64,000 nucleotides of DNA from Kitasatospora sp. NBC_01287 (GTDB lineage Bacteria; Actinomycetota; Actinomycetes; Streptomycetales; Streptomycetaceae). Under the pieces are notes generated by a model. That model saw only the letters and a program-made list of their open reading frames with translations, did no database searches and was not told the origin of the DNA. The DNA is taken from assembly GCF_026340565.1 (NCBI RefSeq), contig NZ_JAPEPB010000001.1:7290001-7354000 (forward strand), given 5' to 3'. This document shows, one piece after another, positions 57,807 to 64,000 of the stretch (position 1 is the first letter of the stretch; each line of letters begins with the position of its first letter). The position numbers were made by a program, and so were the translations under genes.

Positions 57807-57839
57807 TCGACGCGTTCCCCAGGAACCAAGAGAGGTGCA

Positions 57840-58199
57840 GTGACTACGACGACCGACAGGCCCCACACCCCCGCCACGCCCAACTCCTTCGACGACGACG
57901 ACTACCCCGCCTACACCATGGGCCGCGCCGCCGAGATGACCGGCACCACCGCCGGATTCCTCCGCTCCCTGGGTGAACAGGGCCTGATCACCCCGCTGCG
58001 CTCAGAGGGCGGCCACCGCCGCTTCTCCCGCTACCAACTGCGCATCGCGATGCGCGCCCGCGACCTCGTCGACCAGGGCACCGCCATCGACGCCGCCTGC
58101 CGCATCGTCATCCTCGAAGACCAACTCGAAGAAGCCCTGCGCATCAACGACCAACTCCGCCGTTCCCAGCACGGCCAGGAACCCGCGGCCGACACCTGA
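57840..58199 (+). CDS. Small MerR-like regulator
   Basis: 119 residues from GTG 57840 with GAGAGG 4-5 bases upstream. After an acidic start (SFDDDDYPAYTMG) comes a MerR winged-helix domain: AAEMTGTTAGFLRSLGEQG, LITPLRSEGGHRRFSRYQL. A helix with a coiled-coil look (VILEDQLEEALRINDQLRRS) follows. There is no C-terminal effector domain, so it is the short type common in Streptomyces. Its 900-bp repeat-rich leader with a hairpin is unusual and may be regulatory. A hairpin terminator follows at 58233-58257. Confidence 0.88.
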   Translation: MTTTTDRPHTPATPNSFDDDDYPAYTMGRAAEMTGTTAGFLRSLGEQGLITPLRSEGGHRRFSRYQLRIAMRARDLVDQGTAIDAACRIVILEDQLEEALRINDQLRRSQHGQEPAADT

Positions 58200-58232
58200 C
58201 TCGACCATCCGCCCGGCTCACGAGACCGGCCC

Positions 58233-58257
58233 GCGGTGAGTGACAGATGCTCACCGC
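58233..58257 (+). terminator. Hairpin terminator after MerR-like gene
   Basis: GCGGTGAG / CTCACCGC, a perfect 8-bp stem with a 9-base loop, begins 34 bp after the stop. Confidence 0.65.
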
Positions 58258-58489
58258 AGGCCACCCGGGGAATCCGTCGCCGGTCCACGAGCCGGGGCCT
58301 GCGATACCAGCCCCGACGAGCGGAACTCCCAGCGCGGTACGGCAGATAGGGCCCGTTCAGGCGGGCAGTAGGAGTGAGGGTGCCACCCTTGGGTGCAGTG
58401 GCCGGGGGCAGTCGAGGGTGAGGCTTCGCTGACGGTTACGGCTTGGCGAATCGCCCCTTTCGGTACTGGGCGGAGAGTTGGGCCTCAGC

Positions 58490-58925
58490 TCAGCACGGAG
58501 AGCCAGGTTGTGGTCCCGACGGTCCGGCATCCGTTGCGTGCAGGTGACGGTCGATCACGGTCTGGTCGCCTTGGACGATGTCGACGAACACGTGCGAGCA
58601 GCGCAGGTAGTCGTCGAGTTGCAGCTGCGTGTGCGCGCTGAGGGGGTGGTCTGTGGACATGACGCAGACGAAGGTCTCCTCGAACAGTTTCTCGGAGCGC
58701 AGGGCGGGCGGCGGGGCCACGCCGTAGAAGACGATGTCGGTGAGTCCTCGGGTGAGGTCCTCGAAGACGCCGTCGTGCCAGGCCCGGAAGGTGACGGTGG
58801 AGTGCGGTGACTGCTGGAAGACGCGTTGGAACAGCGCGGGGCCGAACACCATCGGGGGTAGTCGGTGCCGGCGAGCCGGAAGGACTCGGCCGCGGCGGCG
58901 GGGGCGAACGTCTCGCCGGCGAAGA
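58490..58925 (-). pseudogene. LysR-type regulator fragment, frameshifted
   Basis: Only the middle of a LysR ligand-binding domain remains: GETFAPAAAAESFRLAGTDYP, then after a one-base loss in a C run near 58856 the frame continues PPMVFGPALFQRVFQQSPH. After it comes the stretch FRAWHDGVFEDLTRGLTDIV and on to VQGDQTVIDRHLH. The DNA-binding N-terminus and the last part of the domain are missing. It abuts the SDR fragment on the opposite strand head to head. Confidence 0.75.
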
Positions 58926-58926
58926 G

Positions 58927-59231
58927 GAGCCCTGGCCCGCGCCGGGCACACCGTCTACGCCGGACTGCGCGAGACCACCGGCCGCAACGCCCCCGCCGTC
59001 GCCGAGATCCAGCACAAGGCCCCCCTGCACGGCGTGGACCTGCGCCCCATCGAACTGGACGTCACCTCACAACCCTCCGTCGACGCCGCCATCGACCGGA
59101 TCATCGACGAACAGGGCCACCCCCACGGCGAGCGCCCCTTCCGCGTCCACATCGACCCCAGCCGCGACGGCAGCGACGTCGTGTCGACAGTCGCCGACCG
59201 CATCCGCGCCGACTTGCGTCGACGACCATCG
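58927..59231 (+). pseudogene. SDR oxidoreductase fragment with internal deletion
   Basis: The frame opens inside an SDR, ALARAGHTVYAGLRETTGRN, lacking the initial beta strand and nucleotide-binding glycines. It runs to IDRIIDEQGHPHGER and then jumps to a C-terminal piece PFRVHIDPSRDGSDVVSTV near 59130. The whole catalytic middle (NAG, Ser, YxxxK) is absent. A divergent LysR-SDR pair seems to have lost both starts and the SDR core. Confidence 0.7.
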
Positions 59232-59536
59232 GCAGACGTACCTTCAGGGAGTCGACGCCGACCCGGGAACACGGTCACGAACAGGCCGGGGCGGGGCCTG
59301 TGTTCCAAGCACGTGGGCCCCGCCCCGGCGCAGTAGTCGCTTCGCGCACCTCGCCCACCGCACTCGCAACGGTCCGGGCCTGTGCGCGGTGGTGGCCTAC
59401 GAGGCCGACAGATCGACCCGCACACCTGGCCGAGTCCTGCCCCCCGCACGCCGGTCATGCACATTGCCACGAAACGAGAACGCCGGGCCGGCGCCCGGTG
59501 AGACAAGGATGTAGACGTGCCTGGGGGCACTGCACC
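59232..59536. other. Gene-free stretch between remnants
   Basis: Open frames exist but none has a ribosome site or recognisable motif. It looks like further decayed sequence. Confidence 0.4.
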
Positions 59537-59728
59537 ATGGAGTGGCCCGACGGCACACGGCGAGAGGCATGGCTGCGGTTGGGGGACGCACAGAAGTTCA
59601 CCGTCACCGCCACCGCCGAGGTCGCCCGACGCCTGGCCGAACAGGGCCTACCCGCCGGCTCGTACACCCCGGCCGCACTCTTCGGCCCCACACTCGCCGT
59701 GGACCTCGGAGCCACGTTCATCATGTGA
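59537..59728 (+). pseudogene. Possible C-terminal remnant of a saccharopine dehydrogenase-like protein
   Basis: The 63-codon stretch MEWPDGTRREAWLRLGDAQK ... PAGSYTPAALFGPTLAVDLG resembles the end of NAD(P)-binding saccharopine dehydrogenase-like proteins. No ribosome site precedes the ATG, and the frame upstream (59231-59536) reads as non-coding. A short orphan ORF is the alternative. Confidence 0.35.
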
Positions 59729-59810
59729 CACGAGTCGCCGCACCAGCCCGGTAGGCCACCTTGGACAGGAGGCTCAGGCATCCGCCACAGGACGGACTCC
59801 CCAAGTCTTT

Positions 59811-60332
59811 TCAACGGTTGGCGTTCTGCACGGCGCCGGTGGTCTCGGCGCACCCAGCCACGAGGGCCTGGCGGCGTGCCTCGTGACGCACCTCAGGCCG
59901 GTCGGCGGGGTCCTCGTTGGAGAGGCGGAGGCAGGCCGCTGCGGCTGCGGGCACCCAGATCACCGGTGCCTGGTCTGGGTCATCCTGCTCGGTGGCGGCG
60001 ACGGCGAGGTGGAAGCCGGTCGGCAGGTGGGCGGCGAGGAGCAGGTGCCGGCAGCGGAACGCCGCGCTCTCGCCGGGGCGTAGCGTCTCCTGGTCCCGGG
60101 CGAAGCGCAGCACCGGCGGCGCGGGCAGATGGGCGGTGTCGAAGCCGAGCTCCTCGAGCAGCTCCCGGCGCGGCGCCGTCGGCGCGTCCTCGCCGTGCTC
60201 GGCCGGGCCGTCGGGCAGGGAGAGCTGCAGGCCGGCGGGGCGCTGCCTGCGGATCAGGAATGACCGGCCGTCGTGGACCAGGACCACGCACACCCGCACG
60301 CGAACCGGCCTGGTGCTCGTGTCAGCGGTCAC
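59811..60332 (-). CDS. Nudix hydrolase
   Basis: 173 residues from a GTG start at 60332 with GAGGG 6 bases upstream. It has a perfect Nudix box, GPAEHGEDAPTAPRRELLEE followed by LGF (near residues 48-70), with the catalytic REXXEE Glu residues. Such enzymes hydrolyse nucleoside diphosphates linked to another group; the substrate is not readable. The frame is open upstream to an ATG at 60515, but that extension is Pro/Arg-rich and has no ribosome site, so I prefer the shorter form. Confidence 0.82.
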   Translation of the reverse strand: MTADTSTRPVRVRVCVVLVHDGRSFLIRRQRPAGLQLSLPDGPAEHGEDAPTAPRRELLEELGFDTAHLPAPPVLRFARDQETLRPGESAAFRCRHLLLAAHLPTGFHLAVAATEQDDPDQAPVIWVPAAAAACLRLSNEDPADRPEVRHEARRQALVAGCAETTGAVQNANR

Positions 60333-60694
60333 GGGTGCCCTCAGGTCGAGCAGGCGGGCTCGTGCCAGGTCGTGCGGATGCCCCGGCCGCCTGGGGAGAT
60401 GTGCTCGCTGGAGCAGGTCCGGCAGCCTCGCGCCCCGAACCGGAGCAGCGGCGGCGTGGGCGGGGATGGCGGGCGAGGCCGGGCGACGGCGGCCTGTGGT
60501 CGAAGGTGCCGTCATGCCGCAGGCTCTGCCCACCCCCCGTCACACTGAGCCCCGCCGCCACCCGGATGGAGCGCCCTGCCCGTTCTCACCGGCCGCTGAC
60601 CTGCACTGACACTCGGGGCTGACCAGCCCTGACCTGCACTGACACTCGGGGCTGACCAGCCGACGTCCGTCCGGGGCGGGGTGTGTGTGCCGGG
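60333..60694. other. Gap between Nudix and TetR genes
   Basis: 362 bp with no convincing gene. It contains the 33-bp tandem duplication at 60596-60661. Confidence 0.4.
60596..60661. repeat. Perfect 33-bp tandem duplication
   Basis: The 33-base unit starting CTGACCTGCACTGACACTCG and ending GACCAGCC is present twice with no differences, just downstream of the tetR stop. Confidence 0.9.
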
Positions 60695-61273
60695 TCAGGC
60701 GTCGAGCTCGGCGGCGCGCACCTGCAGGTCGCCCAGGGCCGCTTGGGCGAGGGGCGGGAACGGTTCGTCGTCGTCCGCCTCGATCCAGCGCTCGGCGGCG
60801 ATGGCGAAGGCGAGCATCGCCACTTCCGCGCCCAGTCGGGCGGTCAGCTCGGCCGTGCCGCGTTCGCGCAGGGCGGTGCTGATCGACGCAGCGATCCGGG
60901 CGTGCTTGAGCAGTCCCCGCTCCTGCAGTTCGCTGTTGGCCGCGACCACCCGCCTGCGCTGGACGGCCTTGGCCCGCCGCTGCGGGGTCATGACCGGGTC
61001 GGTGGCCGCGAACGCCGCCCGCAGGCACTGCGCGAACGTCGCGTCCGCGGCGGCGGCGCGGATGCCGTCGGCGAACAGGCCCGCCAGTACGTCCTCGCCG
61101 CCGAACAGGACCTCGCGCTTGTCAGTGAAGTGGCGGAAGAACGTGGCGCGGTTCAAACCGGCGCGATCCGCGATCTGCGCGACGGTGGTCTCGTCGAACC
61201 CGTTCTCCACGAACAGGTCCAACGCCGCGCTCTCCAGGCGCTCACGTGCGTCCGGTGCCCATCTGCTCACCAC
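60695..61273 (-). CDS. TetR-family repressor
   Basis: 192 residues (GTG start at 61273, or 61270). The N-terminal helix-turn-helix is TTVAQIADRAGLNRATFFRH followed by FTDKREVLFGG, the classic TetR pattern. The rest is an all-helical ligand domain. It is divergent from the NAD-dependent epimerase-like gene at 61430. Three matching palindromes lie in the 156-bp gap, so it very likely represses both genes until a ligand binds. Confidence 0.9.
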   Translation of the reverse strand: MVSRWAPDARERLESAALDLFVENGFDETTVAQIADRAGLNRATFFRHFTDKREVLFGGEDVLAGLFADGIRAAAADATFAQCLRAAFAATDPVMTPQRRAKAVQRRRVVAANSELQERGLLKHARIAASISTALRERGTAELTARLGAEVAMLAFAIAAERWIEADDDEPFPPLAQAALGDLQVRAAELDA

Positions 61274-61287
61274 CGCAGTCTATGCGA

Positions 61288-61304
61288 AGCGACCAGGTCG
61301 CATC
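61288..61304. promoter_or_regulatory. TetR operator 1
   Basis: AAGCGAC-CAG-GTCGCAT, a 7-3-7 near-palindrome matching the two sites that follow. It lies nearest the tetR start. Confidence 0.75.
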
Positions 61305-61318
61305 ATCCTGTCGAATGA

Positions 61319-61335
61319 TGCGACTTAGTCGCATG
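61319..61335. promoter_or_regulatory. TetR operator 2 (perfect palindrome)
   Basis: ATGCGAC-TTA-GTCGCAT is perfectly symmetrical, centred 31 bp from operator 1. Confidence 0.8.
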
Positions 61336-61351
61336 GCTGCGGTACTGTTGA

Positions 61352-61368
61352 TGCAACAGAGTCGCATC
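61352..61368. promoter_or_regulatory. TetR operator 3
   Basis: ATGCAAC-AGA-GTCGCAT, one mismatch from symmetry, centred 33 bp from operator 2 and 62 bp before the epimerase-like gene. Confidence 0.75.
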
Positions 61369-61429
61369 AGTCTCCCGCGAGCGAATCTGAGCTGCGCGTC
61401 CTCGGCCGCGCCGTCACCAAGGAGTCCCC

Positions 61430-62311
61430 ATGCGTATCTTCGTCACCGGTGCTTCCGGCTGGATCGGCTCAGCCGTCGTCCCCGAACTCATCGACGCCGG
61501 GCACCAGGTCATCGGGCTGGCCCGCTCGGACGCCTCCGCGCACGCGGTCGCCGCGATGGGAGCGGAGGTGCTGCGCGGCGACCTGAACGACACCGACGTG
61601 CTGCGCGCCGGCGCTCTGGGCAGCGACGGCGTCATCCACCTGGCCTTCGTCACTCCCAGCACGAGCGAGGCCGCGACACGAACGGACGCCAAGGCCATCG
61701 AGACGTTCGCCGCCGCCCTCGCCGGCTCCGGCAGGCCCCTGGTGATCTCCGGCGCCACACTCGTGACACCCGGCCGGCCCACGACCGAGCACGACGAACT
61801 CGTCGCGGCAGGACCCGTCGCCGCCCGCATCGCCACCATGCGGGCAGCGCTCGCAGCAGCAGAAACGGGCGTGCGCACCTCCCTGGTCATGCTGCCCCGC
61901 TCGGTCCACGGCGAGGGCGAGCGTCACGGCTTCGTCCCCCAACTCATCGCCACGGCCCGGGCCAAGGGCGTCTGCGGCTACATCGGCGACGGCACCGGCC
62001 GCTGGCCCGCCGTCCACGTCAAGGACGCCGCGACCCTCTACCGCCTTGCCGTCGAGCAGGCACCCGCCGGCTCCGTCCTGCACGCCGTCGGCGACGACGG
62101 CGTGCCGGTCCGCGAGATCGCCGAGGCCATCGGCCGACACCTCGACCTACCCGCACACTCCGTGCCCGCCGAGGAGTTCAACGGGATGCTCGTGCGCCTC
62201 CTCGGCACCGACATGCCCGCCTCCAGCACCATCACCCAGCAACTCCTGGGATGGAAGCCCACCCACCCCGGCCTCATCGAGGACATCGAACAAGGCCACT
62301 ACTTCCTGTGA
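61430..62311 (+). CDS. NAD-dependent epimerase/dehydratase-like (extended SDR)
   Basis: 293 residues; ATG with AAGGAG 5 bases upstream. The N-terminal Rossmann motif is FVTGASGWIGSAVVPEL (residues 4-20) and the acidic strand end is GDLND near 51. The usual YxxxK is not obvious: the region around 130-150 reads ARIATMRAALAAAETGVRTS. This is common in the atypical-SDR group of NmrA/epimerase-like proteins. The C-terminus has DGTGRWPAVHVKDAATLYRL. It is likely an oxidoreductase for a small compound sensed by the TetR repressor; the substrate is unknown. Confidence 0.85.
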   Translation: MRIFVTGASGWIGSAVVPELIDAGHQVIGLARSDASAHAVAAMGAEVLRGDLNDTDVLRAGALGSDGVIHLAFVTPSTSEAATRTDAKAIETFAAALAGSGRPLVISGATLVTPGRPTTEHDELVAAGPVAARIATMRAALAAAETGVRTSLVMLPRSVHGEGERHGFVPQLIATARAKGVCGYIGDGTGRWPAVHVKDAATLYRLAVEQAPAGSVLHAVGDDGVPVREIAEAIGRHLDLPAHSVPAEEFNGMLVRLLGTDMPASSTITQQLLGWKPTHPGLIEDIEQGHYFL

Positions 62312-62627
62312 CCAACCACCGACAGCAGGCGCGAGAAGCCGTCCTCCGCAGTGATCCATCCGGGCGCCGGTTCGAATGCGTGACTCGATCGCGTGATCTC
62401 CACGGTTTCACGGTTTCACGGTTTCGTTTCTGCTGATGATGCAGGTCTCCAGTCTGTCGATGAGGTCGTCGCGGCGGGGAAGTCGCCGTGGCGGGTCGGC
62501 GCGCCCCGATCACAGGCGCGGCCACCGGGACTCCTCGGCGCCCAGCCGCGAGGCGGACCGGTCCGCCTCGCGGACCGGTCCGTCCTTCGGCCGGGCGCCC
62601 ATCCCGCACCCGTCAAGGAGCCCCTCC
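62312..62627. promoter_or_regulatory. Leader of the MBL-fold gene with repeats
   Basis: 316 bp without a gene. It holds an 8-bp triple repeat (ACGGTTTC near 62401-62425) and the double palindrome at 62550-62583. Confidence 0.5.
62550..62583. promoter_or_regulatory. Two adjacent palindromes (putative operators)
   Basis: GAGGCGGACCGGTCCGCCTC (62550-62569) is a perfect 20-bp palindrome. GCGGACCGGTCCG(T) (62570-62583) repeats its core at once, 20 bp away, i.e. about two helical turns. The pair sits 45-78 bp before the MBL-fold start, a typical repressor position. It could also fold as an mRNA hairpin. Confidence 0.65.
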
Positions 62628-63371
62628 ATGTCACCGACCAAGGTCATTGCCATACCGGTGCTCGGCCGGCACGTCGCCAACGCCTATCTCCTGCTCGGCA
62701 AGCGACCGGTCATCGTCGACGCCGGAACGCCCGGCAGCGGCCGACTGATCCACGACCAGGTCGCCGCCCACGGCGTGGACCCCAAGGACGTCAGCCTGAT
62801 CGTCGTCACCCACGGCCGCGTCGACCACTTCGGCTCCGCCGCCGAACTCAGCCGACTCACCGGCGCACCCATCGCCGGCCACATCGCCGACCTGGGCACC
62901 TATCGAGCAGGTCGGGTGAGCGAGCCGTACCTGCCCATCGGGCTGTTCGGGCACCTCTTCGCCCGCACCTCCCGGGTGCGCGAGACCACCGAACCGTTCG
63001 ACCCCACCGTGCTCATCCGCGGCGAGACGCACCCGGCGGACTTCGGCGTCCAGGCCCGCATCATGCCCACCCCGGGCCACACCCCCGGCTCCGTCTCCGT
63101 CCTGACCGACGACGGCGACCTGGTGGCCGGAGACCTCGTCGCCACCCCGCTCCTGGGCCTCGTCAAGGGGCGACCCGCCAACCCGCCCTTCCACGACGAC
63201 CGCCTCGGCAACCTCGCCAGCCTGCGCGAGACGCTGGCCCTCCGTCCCACGAAGATCCACGTCGGACACGGCGCACCCCTCGACCCGGATCGGGTGGGCC
63301 GCTGGGCGGCCGTAGAGCAGCGACGACTCGACCGCCTCGTGGCCCGGGGACGCCTGCACGCTCACTGTTGA
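62628..63371 (+). CDS. MBL-fold metallo-hydrolase
   Basis: 247 residues; ATG 62628 has AAGGAG 7 bases upstream, and an open frame further upstream is not coding-like. Family motifs: NAYLLLGKRPVIVDAGTPG (first strand and Asp), THGRVDHFGSA near residue 61, TPGHTPGSVSV near 145, and the late GHG near 220. The usual HxHxDH reads HGRVDH, so the second His ligand is Arg. With the remaining ligands it may bind one metal or bind weakly. Likely a hydrolase of a thioester or lactone type; the substrate is unknown. Confidence 0.85.
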   Translation: MSPTKVIAIPVLGRHVANAYLLLGKRPVIVDAGTPGSGRLIHDQVAAHGVDPKDVSLIVVTHGRVDHFGSAAELSRLTGAPIAGHIADLGTYRAGRVSEPYLPIGLFGHLFARTSRVRETTEPFDPTVLIRGETHPADFGVQARIMPTPGHTPGSVSVLTDDGDLVAGDLVATPLLGLVKGRPANPPFHDDRLGNLASLRETLALRPTKIHVGHGAPLDPDRVGRWAAVEQRRLDRLVARGRLHAHC

Positions 63372-63443
63372 GGAGTCGGTCGCTCCGCCACCTGATCGAC
63401 CCCGGCCGAACCGGCGGAACTGCCGGCCCGGTGGATGCCCCGC

Positions 63444-63608
63444 TCAGATCAGCAGGTCGAAGAGTTCGAAGGCCTCGTCCCACTGGTCCGTGGAGGGGCG
63501 GCGGGTGTCGCGGGCGATGGTTTTGAGGGCGCGGGCGAGGGCGAGGGCGACGCTGAGGCCGCCGGCCAGGTCGGGTAGCCGCTGCTGGGTGTCCTCGGCG
63601 GCCTCCAT
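63444..63608 (-). CDS. Small hypothetical ORF or gene remnant
   Basis: 54 residues, MEAAEDTQQRLPDLAGGLSV.., ending QWDEAFELFDLLI. Coding bias looks real, but no ribosome site precedes the ATG. The frame stays open (YACTDPLDQLAARPALG) up to the TGA of the next gene upstream, which is in the same frame. It may be the C-terminal remnant of a longer protein. Confidence 0.4.
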   Translation of the reverse strand: MEAAEDTQQRLPDLAGGLSVALALARALKTIARDTRRPSTDQWDEAFELFDLLI

Positions 63609-63642
63609 GCCGAGGGCGGGGCGGGCCGCGAGCTGGTCGAGC

Positions 63643-63666
63643 GGGTCTGTACAGGCGTACAGACCC
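63643..63666. terminator. Perfect hairpin downstream of the last gene
   Basis: GGGTCTGTAC-AGGC-GTACAGACCC, a 10-bp perfect stem with a 4-base loop, lies 2 bases beyond the TGA of the minus-strand gene at 63669. Likely its terminator; an operator is the alternative. Confidence 0.65.
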
Positions 63667-63668
63667 GG

Positions 63669-63998
63669 TCACTGGGGACGTGGGCGGGCGGCTTCGTGTA
63701 GGAGGGCTGCCGCGTGGAGCAGGTCCCGGGCCCGGGTGGAGCCGAGGCAACGGGCGGTGCTGACCTGCCAGGTTCCCGTGCTGTCGGGCAGGGCGGTGCC
63801 GAGCAGGGTGGGGTGGGTGATGTCCGTGACGTCGATGATGGTGACCGCTGTGGCCGTGTCCGGCACGGTCACCTGGTAGGTGCGGCCCATGCACTTCATG
63901 ACGGTTCCGTGGAGTGCCGCGATGTCCCCCTGCGGGGTGCTCTCCTGTTCCGACGACCGCGGGGAGGAAGCGTTGTGGGTCTGGGTGAGGTGATCCAC
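63669..63998 (-). CDS. Hypothetical protein (start may lie outside the window)
   Basis: 109 residues from a GTG at 63998, two bases from the window edge, so the true start cannot be judged. The middle reads ALHGTVMKCMGRTYQVTVPD followed by TATAVTIIDVTDITHPTLLG, a beta-rich stretch. The end is Ala-rich and helical, ARDLLHAAALLHEAARPRPQ. No family is recognised and there are no membrane or signal segments. Confidence 0.5.
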   Translation of the reverse strand: MDHLTQTHNASSPRSSEQESTPQGDIAALHGTVMKCMGRTYQVTVPDTATAVTIIDVTDITHPTLLGTALPDSTGTWQVSTARCLGSTRARDLLHAAALLHEAARPRPQ

Positions 63999-64000
63999 CA

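Noticed and set aside
60333..60515. Longer Nudix protein from ATG 60515
   Set aside because: The extension is low-complexity Pro/Arg/His without a ribosome site, while GTG 60332 has one and gives the usual Nudix length.
62393..63526. A 377-codon plus-strand frame overlapping the MBL-fold gene in another phase
   Set aside because: Pro/Arg-rich shadow. The MBL motifs and the AAGGAG ribosome site belong to the 62628 frame.

Overview
The window is high-GC actinobacterial DNA, most likely Streptomyces or a close relative. The evidence is the codon use, the frequent GTG/TTG starts behind GGAGG-type ribosome binding sites, the rare TTA codons, and relatives of typical Streptomyces regulators. Roughly 1-50.8 kb is one hybrid polyketide/non-ribosomal peptide cluster that runs off the left edge. 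About 51-64 kb is ordinary accessory chromosome: a lactate-utilisation operon, regulators, small enzymes and several decayed genes.

Cluster layout. The minus strand carries the start of an NRPS (condensation domain, cut by the window edge) and, upstream of it, a KR-ACP-KS-PCP protein. A DHA2-type exporter, a KAS III-like acyltransferase with Ser in place of Cys, and an SDR lie in the middle. Plus-strand genes from 10.2 kb encode: (a) DH-ACP-ACP*-DH-KS-KR-ACP; (b) a loading protein KSQ-AT-ACP followed by KS-AT-DH-KR-ACP; (c) a 7172-residue protein; (d) a stand-alone AT-AT-ER protein; (e) a P450. The 7172-residue protein reads KS-AT-DH-KR-ACP, KS-ACP*-cMT-ACP, C-A-PCP (adenylation code read as glycine), KS-DH-KR-ACP, KS-KR-ACP, KS0.

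How it works (inference from domain order). The KSQ loading module would decarboxylate methylmalonyl to give a propionyl starter. Two cis-AT modules with YASH-type ATs would build a dimethyl-diene. From the third extension onward the modules have no AT and must be charged by the trans-acting AT-AT-ER protein. The chain is C-methylated, joined to glycine by the C-A-PCP unit, extended, and passed through a non-elongating KS at the C-terminus of (c) to the N-terminal DH of (a). It then reaches the minus-strand protein, whose KS also lacks its catalytic His, and finally the NRPS off the left edge. No thioesterase is visible, so release lies outside. I do not recognise the product.

Striking structural features. 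The KR-ACP part of the minus-strand protein is a near-identical inverted copy of the KR-ACP end of gene (a). Recombination there would flip about 10.7 kb and fuse (a) directly to KS-PCP and the NRPS. KS1 and KS2 share a direct repeat of about 1 kb. Almost every interdomain linker carries a short in-frame tandem repeat. The PKS leader at 9.95 kb contains a six-codon Phe-rich ORF followed by two hairpins.

Right-hand flank. lutA-lutB-lutC are translationally coupled and end in a chimeric remnant of two fucose-pathway genes. Beyond lie a small secreted protein, an AraC-type regulator, a LuxR-type gene broken by an in-frame TAG, and a MerR-like regulator with a 900-bp repeat-rich leader. A deletion scar joining LysR and SDR fragments follows. 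The end holds a Nudix enzyme, a TetR/NAD-epimerase-like divergent pair with three matching operators, an MBL-fold protein behind two palindromes, and two small hypothetical ORFs.
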